Shown: positions 55,165 through 63,684 of the stretch, in pieces
Position numbering within the stretch: position 1 is the first letter of the stretch
Layout of the letters: every line of letters begins with the position of its first letter
Assembly (NCBI GenBank): GCA_023382655.1
Contig: JAHDWK010000016.1
Coordinates: forward strand, 62,001-126,000
Reading direction: 5' to 3'
DNA length: 64,000 nucleotides
Source: Anaerolineae bacterium
GTDB lineage: Bacteria; Chloroflexota; Anaerolineae; Promineifilales; Promineifilaceae
Program-made: the position numbers and the translations under genes
Notes under the pieces: model-generated
What the model was told of the DNA's origin: nothing
The model's database searches: none
What the model saw: the letters and a program-made list of their open reading frames with translations, nothing else

Positions 55165-56137
55165 GCAGGGGTACCTCCGGTACAGGAACGGCGTTGACGA
55201 TACGGGTGATCAATTCATCCGGCGTCACATTGTCCGCCAGCGCCTCATAAGACAAAACCAGGCGGTGGCGCATCACGTCCAGCGCCAGGTCACGCACATC
55301 CTGGGGTAGGGCATACGGCCGTCCGCGTACAAACGCCAATGCCCGCGCCGCCAGAATCAGGTTGATCGAGGCGCGGGGGCTGGCCCCATAGGCAATGAAC
55401 GGTTTCAAATCGGCCTGCCCCACTAACTGCGGCTGGCGCGTGGCTGTCACCAGTTTGACGGCATACTCCATCAGCGCCGGGTCCACATACACCGCGTCTG
55501 CTTCCTGCTGCAAGGCCAGCAGTTGCTCCGTGTCAATCACCCGTTGCACCGCCTGCAAAACACCGGTCATGCGCTCCACAATCACAAACTCCTCCGTCGG
55601 CGTGGGGTAGCCCACCAGCACTTTGAGCATAAAACGGTCTACCTGCGCTTCCGGCAGGGGGTAGGTGCCTTCGGACTCGATGGGATTTTGTGTGGCCAGC
55701 ACCAGGAAGGGAGTGGGTACTTTGTGGCTCTCCCGGCCAATGGTCACCTGCCGTTCCTGCATCACTTCCAGCAGGGCGCTTTGCACTTTGGCCGGGGCGC
55801 GGTTGATCTCGTCTGCCAGCAGCAAATTGGTGAAGACGGGGCCAAAGGAGGTGTTGAATTCGCCCGTTTTCTGGTTGTAAATGCGGGTGCCGACGAGATC
55901 GGCCGGCACCAGATCGGGGGTGAATTGGATGCGCTGGAACTGCCCACCGATGGCTGAGGCCAGAGTTTTGATGGCCATCGTTTTAGCCAGGCCGGGCACA
56001 CCTTCTACCAGGATGTGCCCCCGCGCCAGCAGGGCGATGATCAGCCGTTCCAGCAAAATGTCCTGCCCGACGATGATCTTTTTGACCTCGTATAGCACTT
56101 TTTCCATGGGTTTGTCGTTGTTGGGTGGTGGAGTCAT
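55136..56137 (-). CDS. MoxR-type AAA+ ATPase
   Basis: The 333-residue ATPase has Walker A GVPGLAKT, Walker B LLLADEIN, sensor 1 in LATQNPIE and the lid domain. MoxR proteins act as chaperones that remodel or load partners together with DUF58 and VWA proteins, all encoded downstream in that order. GGGAAG lies a few bases before ATG 56137. First gene of the operon; an inverted repeat lies just upstream. Confidence 0.95.
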   Translation of the reverse strand: MTPPPNNDKPMEKVLYEVKKIIVGQDILLERLIIALLARGHILVEGVPGLAKTMAIKTLASAIGGQFQRIQFTPDLVPADLVGTRIYNQKTGEFNTSFGPVFTNLLLADEINRAPAKVQSALLEVMQERQVTIGRESHKVPTPFLVLATQNPIESEGTYPLPEAQVDRFMLKVLVGYPTPTEEFVIVERMTGVLQAVQRVIDTEQLLALQQEADAVYVDPALMEYAVKLVTATRQPQLVGQADLKPFIAYGASPRASINLILAARALAFVRGRPYALPQDVRDLALDVMRHRLVLSYEALADNVTPDELITRIVNAVPVPEVPLHERQRARTF

Positions 56138-56156
56138 GTTTACTTCCCTGAAAAAC

Positions 56157-56210
56157 GGAGATTAGGAGATTGGGAGATTCAATCTCCTGGTCTCCTAATC
56201 TCCCAATCTC
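56157..56210. repeat. GGAGATT-rich inverted repeat
   Basis: GATTGGGAGATT and AATCTCCCAATC form the core arms with additional GGAGATT/AATCTCC pairs inside and outside. It begins three bases past the protease stop codon and lies upstream of the MoxR gene. Confidence 0.75.
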
Positions 56211-56213
56211 ATC

Positions 56214-57083
56214 CTAGTAGTCCGGCCCGCCGGCGGCGGACACGGCCGTGCCAATGGGCACGGCAAAACCAATGCCCACAAAAAAATTCTGTTCCGCCGG
56301 GTTGGCCAGGGCGGTGACGATGCCGATGACCTGCCCCTGCCGGTTGAGCAGGGGGCCGCCAGAGTTGCCGGGGTTCACGGCCGTGTCAAACTGGATCAGC
56401 CCTTCCAATCGCAGATCGCTGTCTTCAATGGGGATGGAGCGGTTGAAGCCGGAAATGACGCCCGCGCTCATAGAAGCCGTCAGCCCCAGCGGATTGCCTA
56501 CGGCATACGCTTCATCGCCCACGCGCATGGCCCCGGCGCTGCCTAACACCGCCGGGACGATCAACTCCGGTGGCTGTTCTGGTTGCAGCACGGCAATGTC
56601 ATTGTGTGGTTCGGCGGCGGCGATCACGGCCGTAGACCGGCTGCCATCGGCAAAATGCACCTCGATTTCCAGAGCATCCGCCACCACATGATAGGCCGTG
56701 AGAATGTCGCCATTTTCATTGACGACGACGCCGCTGCCCACACCCAGCCCGTCTTCATCATCGTCGGCCCCGGCGGGCAGCCGCACCCGGATGAAAACCA
56801 GCGAGGGCAAAATGATCTGGTACACCTGGTTGGAATAAGCGGGTGGCGGCGTGGCCGAGGCCATCACCTGCACAACACGCGCGTCAATGTCGCGTTCGCT
56901 GGGCGGGATGGGGGCGGGAAAGAGATTGTGATACAGAAAGAGAGCAAACAATATGCAGAGGATAATGAGGGCTAATGGCCGTAGCCGTTTCACAACCGGG
57001 CGCAGTGAATGTTTCCATGTGGGCCAATGACGGGGCGGGGTGGTTGAAGCCGGATTGAACTCTTCTTCCATGTGTCCAGTCAT
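56214..57083 (-). CDS. Membrane-anchored trypsin-like serine protease (S1C, HtrA-like, no PDZ)
   Basis: The 289-residue protein has a single N-terminal membrane helix (about 33-52; LALIILCILFALFLYHNLF) and a protease domain with the triad TAYHVVAD, PHNDIAVL and NPGNSGGPL. HtrA/DegP relatives end with one or two PDZ domains, but this one stops right after GFAVPIGTAV. It may be a naturally short anchored protease or a truncated HtrA. ATG 57083 is a choice by hydrophobicity; other in-frame starts exist at 57161 and 57071 and none has a clear ribosome site. Confidence 0.85.
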   Translation of the reverse strand: MTGHMEEEFNPASTTPPRHWPTWKHSLRPVVKRLRPLALIILCILFALFLYHNLFPAPIPPSERDIDARVVQVMASATPPPAYSNQVYQIILPSLVFIRVRLPAGADDDEDGLGVGSGVVVNENGDILTAYHVVADALEIEVHFADGSRSTAVIAAAEPHNDIAVLQPEQPPELIVPAVLGSAGAMRVGDEAYAVGNPLGLTASMSAGVISGFNRSIPIEDSDLRLEGLIQFDTAVNPGNSGGPLLNRQGQVIGIVTALANPAEQNFFVGIGFAVPIGTAVSAAGGPDY

Positions 57084-57278
57084 ACTGTTGAAAGCCGGGC
57101 TTGTCAATGTTCGGAGACGAACGTTAAGCATATGTGAATGGGGAAGCGCTTCTCCCGGCAATTGGTGACATCTGGCACGAGCAAAAACGGCCGTTTGACA
57201 CTTGCCTCCTGCCTATCTCTGGTCACACTTCATTCGTAAAACGTAAACCAAAAGGGTTGCGTTTAAGGATGAATAACC

Positions 57279-59519
57279 ATGAAAACCCCTATCGTCTTAC
57301 TCTTCGTGTTTGTTTTATTACTTAGCGGGTTGGCCGGTGGGCTGCCCGCGCAGACGGCCACGTTGCCGGAAACTGAGCAGACGTTGGTCTACATCGTTAC
57401 CGCGGGAATGAAAGACCACGCCCCGGCGCTGACCGGTGTCACCATTTATGCGTATGTGGTGGGACGGAGCGGCACGGCCGTTATTGCCGGAACCGACCCC
57501 GCCGGGCTGGCTGCGTTAGCGGCGTCTGGCCTCACCTATCAAACACTGGAACAAATACCGCCGGGCGCGGCCTATTACCTGGTTTATCCCCTGCCGGGCC
57601 GTGCTAACGCCGCCCCGAACCCGGAGGTGGTCGCGCTGCTGGCCGACGCCGATTGGCGGTTGGTGCGGGCCACGCCGGTCGGTGCGCGCGGGCTGTCGGC
57701 GCAGGGCATGGCGCTGCAAGCTATCTCGTTTGACCCCAAACCCTGGCTGCCAGATACATTTGTACCCTTCGCCCCCTTCGTCGTTGACCCCGATCCCACT
57801 ATCCAGAGCATGATGGACCAGGTCAGCAGTGGCACCGTTTACCAGTACGATGGTGACCTCAGCGGCATGTGGCCGGTGATGATTGGCGGATCGTCATACA
57901 CCATTGCTACCCGCCACACCTACAGCGGCACACCCATCCAGAAAGCAACCCAATACGTAGGTGAGCATTTTACGGATTTGGGGCTGGCGGTGGAGTATCA
58001 CCAGTGGAGCGGCAGCACCTACCCCAACGTCATCGCCACCATTCCCGGCCTCAGCAACCCGGATGAAATTTACATCGTCTCCGCTCATCTGGACGATATG
58101 CCCTCTGGCGCTACCGCGCCCGGCGCGGACGACAACGCCAGTGGCGTTGTAGCGGCGCTGATCGCCGCCGATATTTTCAGCCAGCACCAGTGGGACTGCA
58201 CCCTCCGTTTTGGCCTCTGGACAGGCGAAGAGCAGGGGCTTAACGGCAGCCATGCTTATGCCCAGCGTTCCTTTAACAATGGCGAGAACATCGCCGGGGT
58301 GCTGAATCTGGACATGATCGCCTGGAATACACCTGGCAGTGCGCGGGACATAGACATCCACGCCACCAGCACCATCCCGGCTACGCTGGCTCAGGCGCAG
58401 TTGTTTGTGGATGTGATTGACGCTTATGACTTAAACCTCATCCCACAAATCAACCCCAACGGTACAGGCGCCAGTGACCATGCCTCCTTCTGGCAGTATG
58501 GTTATGCGGCCATCCTGGGCATTGAGGATTTTAGCGACTTTAACCCGTATTATCACACTACTAATGACCTGTTGAGCAACGTCGACCTGGATTATTTCAC
58601 GGAGTTTGTGCGCGCCAGCGTGGGCACCTTTGCCCATCTGACGGGCTGCCTGGTTCCCGGCGGCGTGGGCTATCTGGATGGCGAAGTGACAGCACAGGGC
58701 AGCGGCGACCCAATTGCCGGGGTGACGGTGACGATGGCAGCGGCGGGTGGGGGGATGTTCACGGCCGTGACCGACCCCACCGGCTACTACACGCGCACGC
58801 TGCTTGCCGATACCTACACCGTCACCGCCCAGGCGGAAGGTTACCTGCCCATCACCATCCCCGATGTCGTCATTATCACCGACACGGTGACGACGCAGGA
58901 TTTTGCCCTACCTCTGGCCTGTGAACCGGTGGATATTGTAGATGTAGTCACGACGATCAACGCCTGTGTGGTGGATTTTGCGCCGACCTACACAGGCACG
59001 CCGCCCATCACCTGGGATTGGGCGTTCCCGGCGGGCGCGCCGCCCACCAGCCAGAGCCAAAATCCGCAGGGCATTGATTTTGCTATCAGCGGCACCTATG
59101 CCTATTCGGTGACGGCCTCCAGCTGTGGCGGCACGGCCGTAGACACATTCAGCAGCCAGGTAACGGTTTCGTGTGATGTGTGTACGCCATTGACGGCCGT
59201 TTCGCTCGACACCCTCACCATATCCCCCATTTACGCCGGAGACAACGTGACCTTTACGGCTGCATTGACGCCAGAACTGAGTACGCTGCCTTACACCTAC
59301 ACGGTGTGGGTTGACGGCACGGCCGTGATCACCAACCAGGTTGACACTGACATGCCCCTGCTGTTTGACTATACCTTTGCTGCAGCGAGCACATACACGG
59401 TAACGGTCAGCGTGTCGAATTGTGAGGCGGGCACGGCCGTGACTGATTCCCTGTCGGTGACGGTGCTGCCCGTCCAGCAATGGTGGTGGGTGTATCTGCC
59501 GGTGGTGGTACGGCCGTGA
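57279..59519 (+). CDS. Secreted M28 family zinc aminopeptidase with carboxypeptidase-regulatory and PKD-like domains
   Basis: The 746-residue protein has a signal peptide (1-25), an N-terminal region, and an M28 peptidase domain (about 210-455) with metal motifs AHLDDM (H270, D272), GADDNASG (D284/D285), WTGEEQG and DHASFWQYG. A carboxypeptidase-regulatory-like domain (about 465-545; VTAQGSGDPIAGVTV), PKD-like Ig domains and a short tail QWWWVYLPVVVRP follow. It should release N-terminal amino acids from peptides outside the cell. AAGGATG lies upstream of ATG 57279. The tail may be a sorting signal. Confidence 0.9.
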   Translation: MKTPIVLLFVFVLLLSGLAGGLPAQTATLPETEQTLVYIVTAGMKDHAPALTGVTIYAYVVGRSGTAVIAGTDPAGLAALAASGLTYQTLEQIPPGAAYYLVYPLPGRANAAPNPEVVALLADADWRLVRATPVGARGLSAQGMALQAISFDPKPWLPDTFVPFAPFVVDPDPTIQSMMDQVSSGTVYQYDGDLSGMWPVMIGGSSYTIATRHTYSGTPIQKATQYVGEHFTDLGLAVEYHQWSGSTYPNVIATIPGLSNPDEIYIVSAHLDDMPSGATAPGADDNASGVVAALIAADIFSQHQWDCTLRFGLWTGEEQGLNGSHAYAQRSFNNGENIAGVLNLDMIAWNTPGSARDIDIHATSTIPATLAQAQLFVDVIDAYDLNLIPQINPNGTGASDHASFWQYGYAAILGIEDFSDFNPYYHTTNDLLSNVDLDYFTEFVRASVGTFAHLTGCLVPGGVGYLDGEVTAQGSGDPIAGVTVTMAAAGGGMFTAVTDPTGYYTRTLLADTYTVTAQAEGYLPITIPDVVIITDTVTTQDFALPLACEPVDIVDVVTTINACVVDFAPTYTGTPPITWDWAFPAGAPPTSQSQNPQGIDFAISGTYAYSVTASSCGGTAVDTFSSQVTVSCDVCTPLTAVSLDTLTISPIYAGDNVTFTAALTPELSTLPYTYTVWVDGTAVITNQVDTDMPLLFDYTFAAASTYTVTVSVSNCEAGTAVTDSLSVTVLPVQQWWWVYLPVVVRP

Positions 59520-59526
59520 GGGCAAT

Positions 59527-60180
59527 ATGAGCAACCACATCTATCAATCAAAAGCCATGCCGCCCACCTTGATTTCTGCTGAACGTTGGTTGCGGTGGGT
59601 TGGTTTAGGGGCTGTGCTGGGGACGTTGGCTGTTGTGTTGTGGGGGGTGTGGCGGGGGATGCGACGGCCGTTTGGCCGCAAAATAGGCAACGAACCTTCC
59701 GTACTGCGTACACCTGCCAGTTACCTTCTAACCATCCTGGGTTATTTTGGCATGTGTTATCGGCTGTGGCGGCCATTGCCTTTAGCGTTCTCCCAACCAG
59801 CCCGCGCATTCTCTCTTTTTCTCGGTTCACTGCTTTACTTTCCCGGTCTGGCGCTGGTGTTGTGGGGGCGGCTGACATTGGGGCAAATGTACAATGTGTC
59901 CAGCAGCATGGGAGCGCAGCTCTACACTGACCAACGGCTGATCACGCATGGCCCATTTGCTTATGTGCGCCATCCCATGTATCTGGGACTCTGGTTTGTC
60001 GGCGTTGGTGGGCTTTTACTTTACCGTACCTGGACTTTTGTGTTTTTACTGCTCCAACTCCCGGCAATGTTCATGCGCGCCTGGCGCGAAGAGCAGGTAT
60101 TGGCTGCCGAGTTTGGACAGCAGTGGCAAACCTACTGCGAGCAAACACCCGCCTGGCTGCCGCGCTTATTCCGTTCGTAG
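59527..60180 (+). CDS. ICMT/PEMT-like membrane methyltransferase
   Basis: The 217-residue protein has about five hydrophobic helices and the isoprenylcysteine-carboxyl-methyltransferase/phospholipid methyltransferase signature GPFAYVRHPMYLG with the C-terminal REEQVLAAEFGQQWQTYCE. It uses SAM at the membrane; substrate unknown. GAGGG is five bases before ATG 59527, and the gene begins seven bases after the peptidase stop. Its last residues (RS) and stop codon come from a REP-like element. Confidence 0.88.
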   Translation: MSNHIYQSKAMPPTLISAERWLRWVGLGAVLGTLAVVLWGVWRGMRRPFGRKIGNEPSVLRTPASYLLTILGYFGMCYRLWRPLPLAFSQPARAFSLFLGSLLYFPGLALVLWGRLTLGQMYNVSSSMGAQLYTDQRLITHGPFAYVRHPMYLGLWFVGVGGLLLYRTWTFVFLLLQLPAMFMRAWREEQVLAAEFGQQWQTYCEQTPAWLPRLFRS

Positions 60181-60228
60181 TAGGCACTTTAGTGCCGTCA
60201 GAAGGCGATGAATCGCCTAATACGAACG
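60172..60228. repeat. REP-like nested palindrome, copy F
   Basis: CGTTCGTAGTAGGC and GCCTAATACGAACG flank inner palindromes GGCACTTTAGTGCC and GGCGATGAATCGCC. This copy is over 29 kb from the RAYT remnant and supplies the stop codon of the ICMT-like gene. Confidence 0.9.
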
Positions 60229-60252
60229 AGTATTTACGAAGGAGATCGTGTG

Positions 60253-60906
60253 ATGTTAGCGAAAAACAGATTTACCATCACTGGTTCAGGTCTTGTGTTA
60301 GCTGTGCTGGCGATAGTGGGCGTGGGCTTATGGGCGCGCCGCCGCCATCCGCATTTGCCCTGTCCATCCAGTCTGAGTTTTCTGCTGGAAAACCCGTTTA
60401 TGAACCGGGTGGCCGGGGCACAACTGCTGCTGGACAGGGCCGGCGTCACACCGGGAATGCATGTGTTGGATGTAGGTTGTGGGCCAGGACGGGTCACGCT
60501 TCCTGCCGCCCAACGGGTTGGTTCTGATGGTGTGGTGGTAGCGCTGGATATTCAACCGGCCATGCTGCGACGCGTGCAAGAAAAAGTGGTCGCCCAAAAG
60601 GTAAACAATGTGCGTCTGCTCCAGGCAGGCGCGGGTGAAGGCAAAACCGAGGTGGCGGCCTTTGATCGTGCCTTTCTGGTGACTGTGTTGGGTGAGATTC
60701 CAGACAAACCGGCCGCACTGCGCGAGATTTACCGGGCGCTCAAACCGGGCGGTATCCTGTCCATCACCGAAGTTTTTCCCGACCCGGACATGATGCGGCC
60801 GGCTGTCATTCGCCAATTGGCCCAAGAAACTGAATTTTCAGTCGCTGAGCAGATAGGCAGTTTCCCGGCGTTTACGATAAATCTGGTGAAACTGGCCGAG
60901 ACATGA
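60253..60906 (+). CDS. SAM-dependent methyltransferase with N-terminal membrane helix
   Basis: The 217-residue protein has an N-terminal hydrophobic helix (about 9-27) and a class I methyltransferase core with motif I VLDVGCGPGRVT, VVVALDIQ and LKPGGILSITEV. The closest family I recognise is the UbiE/Methyltransf_11 group; substrate unknown. AAGGAG is eight bases before ATG 60253. An in-frame ATG at 60208 falls in the REP-like element and is unlikely. It may share a transcript with the ICMT-like gene. Confidence 0.85.
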   Translation: MLAKNRFTITGSGLVLAVLAIVGVGLWARRRHPHLPCPSSLSFLLENPFMNRVAGAQLLLDRAGVTPGMHVLDVGCGPGRVTLPAAQRVGSDGVVVALDIQPAMLRRVQEKVVAQKVNNVRLLQAGAGEGKTEVAAFDRAFLVTVLGEIPDKPAALREIYRALKPGGILSITEVFPDPDMMRPAVIRQLAQETEFSVAEQIGSFPAFTINLVKLAET

Positions 60907-60924
60907 ACAAAACTGCCCATACCA

Positions 60925-60953
60925 TTGGCTGAGGCCGGTGAAAGTTGTATGAT
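60925..60953 (+). promoter_or_regulatory. Candidate promoter of the Ser/Thr kinase gene
   Basis: TTGGCT (60925-60930) and TATGAT (60948-60953) are separated by 17 bp, 46 bp before the kinase start. The -35 sequence is the same as in the candidate at 20819. Confidence 0.5.
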
Positions 60954-60999
60954 AGGCGCAGGTATCAGTTCTCGTGGTGTAGTGTAAGAGGGCGGCTTC

Positions 61000-62970
61000 A
61001 TGTCCACACAAACCTTTGGACGCTATGAAATCAAACGGGAAATCGGGCGGGGTGGCATGGCCACAGTTTACCTGGCCTATGACCCGCGCTTCCGGCGCGA
61101 GGTGGCGCTCAAGGCGATGCCGCACCAGTTTACTCATGACCCTATGTTCCGCACCCGCTTTGAACGCGAAGCGCAAACCATTGCCGCATTGGAACACCCG
61201 GCCATTGTGCCCGTGCATGATTTTGGCGAGGAAAACGGCCAGCCATTTATCGTCATGCGTTACATGTCCGGCGGCTCGCTGTCGGATCGGCTGAAGCAGG
61301 GGCGGCTGTCGTTGGTGGCGGCGGAGGCGGTGCTGACCCGCATCGCGTCAGCCTTAGACCGGGCGCACGGTATCGGTGTGGTGCATCGGGATTTGAAGCC
61401 GGGCAACATCCTCTTTGACCAATATGGTGACGCTTATCTGGCGGACTTTGGCATTGCCAAAATTGCCGAAGCCACAGCCGCGCTGACGGGCAGCGGGCTG
61501 GTGGGCACACCGTCTTACATGAGTCCCGAACAGGTGAAAGGGGAGGAGGTAGACGGCCGTTCCGACATCTACTCCCTGGGCATCATCCTCTACGAAATGT
61601 TGTCCGGGGCACAGCCATACCAGGCCACTACCCCCTGGGGCATCCTGTCCAAACACGTCAACGCGCCCATCCCCCACATCCTGGAGCAAACGGCCGACCT
61701 GCCACCACAACTGGATACGATTGTGACACGGGCGCTGGCCAAAGAGGCCACCGACCGCTTTCAGACGGCAAGTGAACTGGCGTCGGCCGTGACGCTGATG
61801 ATGCAGCAACGGCCGTATAGCAGTACACCCACCATCGTTTCTGCCGCGCCTGAACCAGAAACGCCCCTACCACCCCCGCCGGAAACCATCCCGACGGCTC
61901 CTGCCGAACCCACGCCAGTGACCGTGCCCGCGCCGGTGGTCGCCGAACCTGAGGCCACGGTGACGGAAGTTGCGCCACCCACCCGGCGAGTGGAACCGCT
62001 GCCGGACGAAATTAAACCGCCACCTTCTCCACCTAAAGCTGCGTCGCCACCTGTAGAAACGGCCGTCGCCCCCTCCCGCCCAGGTAAACTGGCGGCCATA
62101 CCCGTTTGGGGTTGGCTGGCGGGCGGTGCGGTGTTGTTGGTGCTGCTGGTATTCCTGGGGCGGGCCTTGCGCCCGGAGGCGGTGCCTGCGGGCACGCCAA
62201 CGGCCACTTCGGCTGCGCTCAGTGCAAACGTGTCCACCCAATCCCCTGCCCCTGAACCGATGATTGCCGGCGAACCCCTGTCTGACTTCATCCAGGTCAA
62301 ATGGGATGAGGGGTTTCGCATCACCGACCTGGCCTATGGGGATGACGCCTGGGCCACTATTATGTCCCAAAACAGTCCTTACGGCCGTCAGACCTGGAAA
62401 ACGTCGGCCCTATTCCCTGGCGACACTATTCAGGAAAAATGGGATGAGGGCTTCCGTGTGACGAACCTGACATACGGGAGTGGTCTGTGGCTGATGGCCT
62501 TGTCACAACAGAGTCCTTACGGCCGTCAGACCTATAAGACAGCACGCGGTTTCCCTGGCGACTACATCCAACAAAAGTGGGATGAAGGATTCCGTGTCAC
62601 CAGCCTGACGTATGGGAACGGCGCGTGGGCGGTGGTGCTGTCGGCAGATGCTCCCTACGGCCGTCAAACCTGGAAAACATCCGCCGCTTTCCCCGGTGAC
62701 TATATCCAGGAAAAGTGGGATGAAGGATTCCGTGTCACCAGCCTGGCGTATGGAGATGGCGCCTGGGCGGTGGTGTTGTCGCAAGATAGTCGCTACGGCC
62801 GTCAGACCTGGAAAACATCGGCCGCTTTCCCCGGTGATTACATGCAACAAAAATGGAATGAAGGTTTCCGCGTTACCAGTCTGGCGTTTGGCGGTGGGGT
62901 GTGGGCGGTGATGATGGCCCAGGAGAGTCCTTACGGCCGTCAGATTTACCGGATGACGCCTGATTTTTAG
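61000..62970 (+). CDS. Transmembrane Ser/Thr protein kinase with five WDEGF repeats
   Basis: The 656-residue protein has an N-terminal eukaryote-like kinase (about 9-265) with GRGGMATVY, K38, HRDLKPGN (D131), DFG (D149) and GTPSYMSPEQ. A proline-rich linker (285-360) leads to one membrane helix (about 367-390), and the outer part carries five repeats of exactly 46 residues (138 bp) from about 427 to 655, each with KWDEGFR-like, AWAVVLS-like and YGRQTWKT-like blocks. These resemble the DUF7477-type repeats found after some kinases. The outer repeats probably sense a ligand and the kinase signals inside. A candidate promoter precedes it. Confidence 0.93.
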   Translation: MSTQTFGRYEIKREIGRGGMATVYLAYDPRFRREVALKAMPHQFTHDPMFRTRFEREAQTIAALEHPAIVPVHDFGEENGQPFIVMRYMSGGSLSDRLKQGRLSLVAAEAVLTRIASALDRAHGIGVVHRDLKPGNILFDQYGDAYLADFGIAKIAEATAALTGSGLVGTPSYMSPEQVKGEEVDGRSDIYSLGIILYEMLSGAQPYQATTPWGILSKHVNAPIPHILEQTADLPPQLDTIVTRALAKEATDRFQTASELASAVTLMMQQRPYSSTPTIVSAAPEPETPLPPPPETIPTAPAEPTPVTVPAPVVAEPEATVTEVAPPTRRVEPLPDEIKPPPSPPKAASPPVETAVAPSRPGKLAAIPVWGWLAGGAVLLVLLVFLGRALRPEAVPAGTPTATSAALSANVSTQSPAPEPMIAGEPLSDFIQVKWDEGFRITDLAYGDDAWATIMSQNSPYGRQTWKTSALFPGDTIQEKWDEGFRVTNLTYGSGLWLMALSQQSPYGRQTYKTARGFPGDYIQQKWDEGFRVTSLTYGNGAWAVVLSADAPYGRQTWKTSAAFPGDYIQEKWDEGFRVTSLAYGDGAWAVVLSQDSRYGRQTWKTSAAFPGDYMQQKWNEGFRVTSLAFGGGVWAVMMAQESPYGRQIYRMTPDF

Positions 62971-62978
62971 AAAATGAA

Positions 62979-63012
62979 AACGGCCGTAACCTGAAACAAG
63001 GTTACGGCCGTT
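62979..63012. terminator. Hairpin built from two ACGGCCGT octamers, between convergent genes
   Basis: AACGGCCGTAACC (62979-62991) pairs with GGTTACGGCCGTT (63000-63012) around eight bases. On the minus strand a T-rich stretch follows, so it probably ends the cupredoxin transcript and perhaps the kinase transcript. Confidence 0.75.
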
Positions 63013-63042
63013 CATGGGCAGAGCAGTTCTTGTTGGTTGGAA

Positions 63043-63567
63043 TTAAGGCGCGGTTACCACCAACGTGCCTGCCATGCCCGCCTCTTTATGCCCTGCCACC
63101 GTGCAGTAAAACTCATACTCGCCCGGCGTTGAAGGCGTAAATTCAATTGTCTGGCTGCCACCCGTCGGCGCGAACACATGAACGTCGGGGTCTAAATCCA
63201 TGTGGCCCATATCATGGTCCCCCATATCATGGGACCCCGTCTCGTCGTGCCCGCCTGTCTCATTGTGCCCGCCCATCTCATCGTGGCCGTCTGATCCATG
63301 CTCTCCCATTTCCTCTACCATCACTTCCCCGGTATGCGGTATTTCAATGATGCTAAAATCATGCTCCAACGCCCCATTGTTATGCAGGGTCAGCTTAACC
63401 GGTCGCCCGGCCACTACCTCGAGGCGATTGTTGTCATAGGCAATATCCGTTGCCTTCAGTGTCACGGCCGTGCGCGGCGCAACAGCGGACGGCGGCTCGG
63501 CCGCACCACCACAGGCGGCCAATGTCATGACCAGCCCAATCAACAAAATAACAGCCAATTTTTTCAC
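63043..63567 (-). CDS. Cupredoxin lipoprotein with His/Met/Asp-rich insert
   Basis: The 174-residue protein has a lipoprotein signal (lipobox TLAAC, C19) and a cupredoxin fold with type-1 copper ligands H in LEHDF and C, H and M in FYCTVAGHKEAGM. Between the strands is an insert of about 40 residues made of GGHDETG- and HDMGDHDMGH-like units, rich in His, Met and Asp, that should bind more copper. It is likely a periplasmic electron carrier or copper-handling protein. The start is GTG 63567 with AAGGAG ten bases upstream; a longer in-frame ATG at 63600 lacks a ribosome site. Confidence 0.88.
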   Translation of the reverse strand: MKKLAVILLIGLVMTLAACGGAAEPPSAVAPRTAVTLKATDIAYDNNRLEVVAGRPVKLTLHNNGALEHDFSIIEIPHTGEVMVEEMGEHGSDGHDEMGGHNETGGHDETGSHDMGDHDMGHMDLDPDVHVFAPTGGSQTIEFTPSTPGEYEFYCTVAGHKEAGMAGTLVVTAP

Positions 63568-63684
63568 AGTTATAGGTCTCCTTAGAATGGGAAATTTCAA
63601 ATTTCAAAAGCTGCCGCCACATTCTAAACAACTTCGCTCATCATGTGCTGCGCTGTTTAGCGGGGCCACCATACGCCAAATGGC

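Larger units (their letters stand above)
440..63471. repeat. Highly iterated palindromic octamer ACGGCCGT (about 110 dispersed copies)
   Basis: The first copy is at 440-447 and the last at 63464-63471. I found about 110 by reading, in nearly every gene and in several gaps (for example 41352-41368, 48920, 57188, 62980). At a GC content near 55 percent, one or two would be expected by chance. Copies occur in all three frames, giving Thr-Ala-Val, (Asp/Asn/Tyr)-Gly-Arg or Arg-Pro, and on genes of both directions, so codon bias alone does not explain them. Confidence 0.9.
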
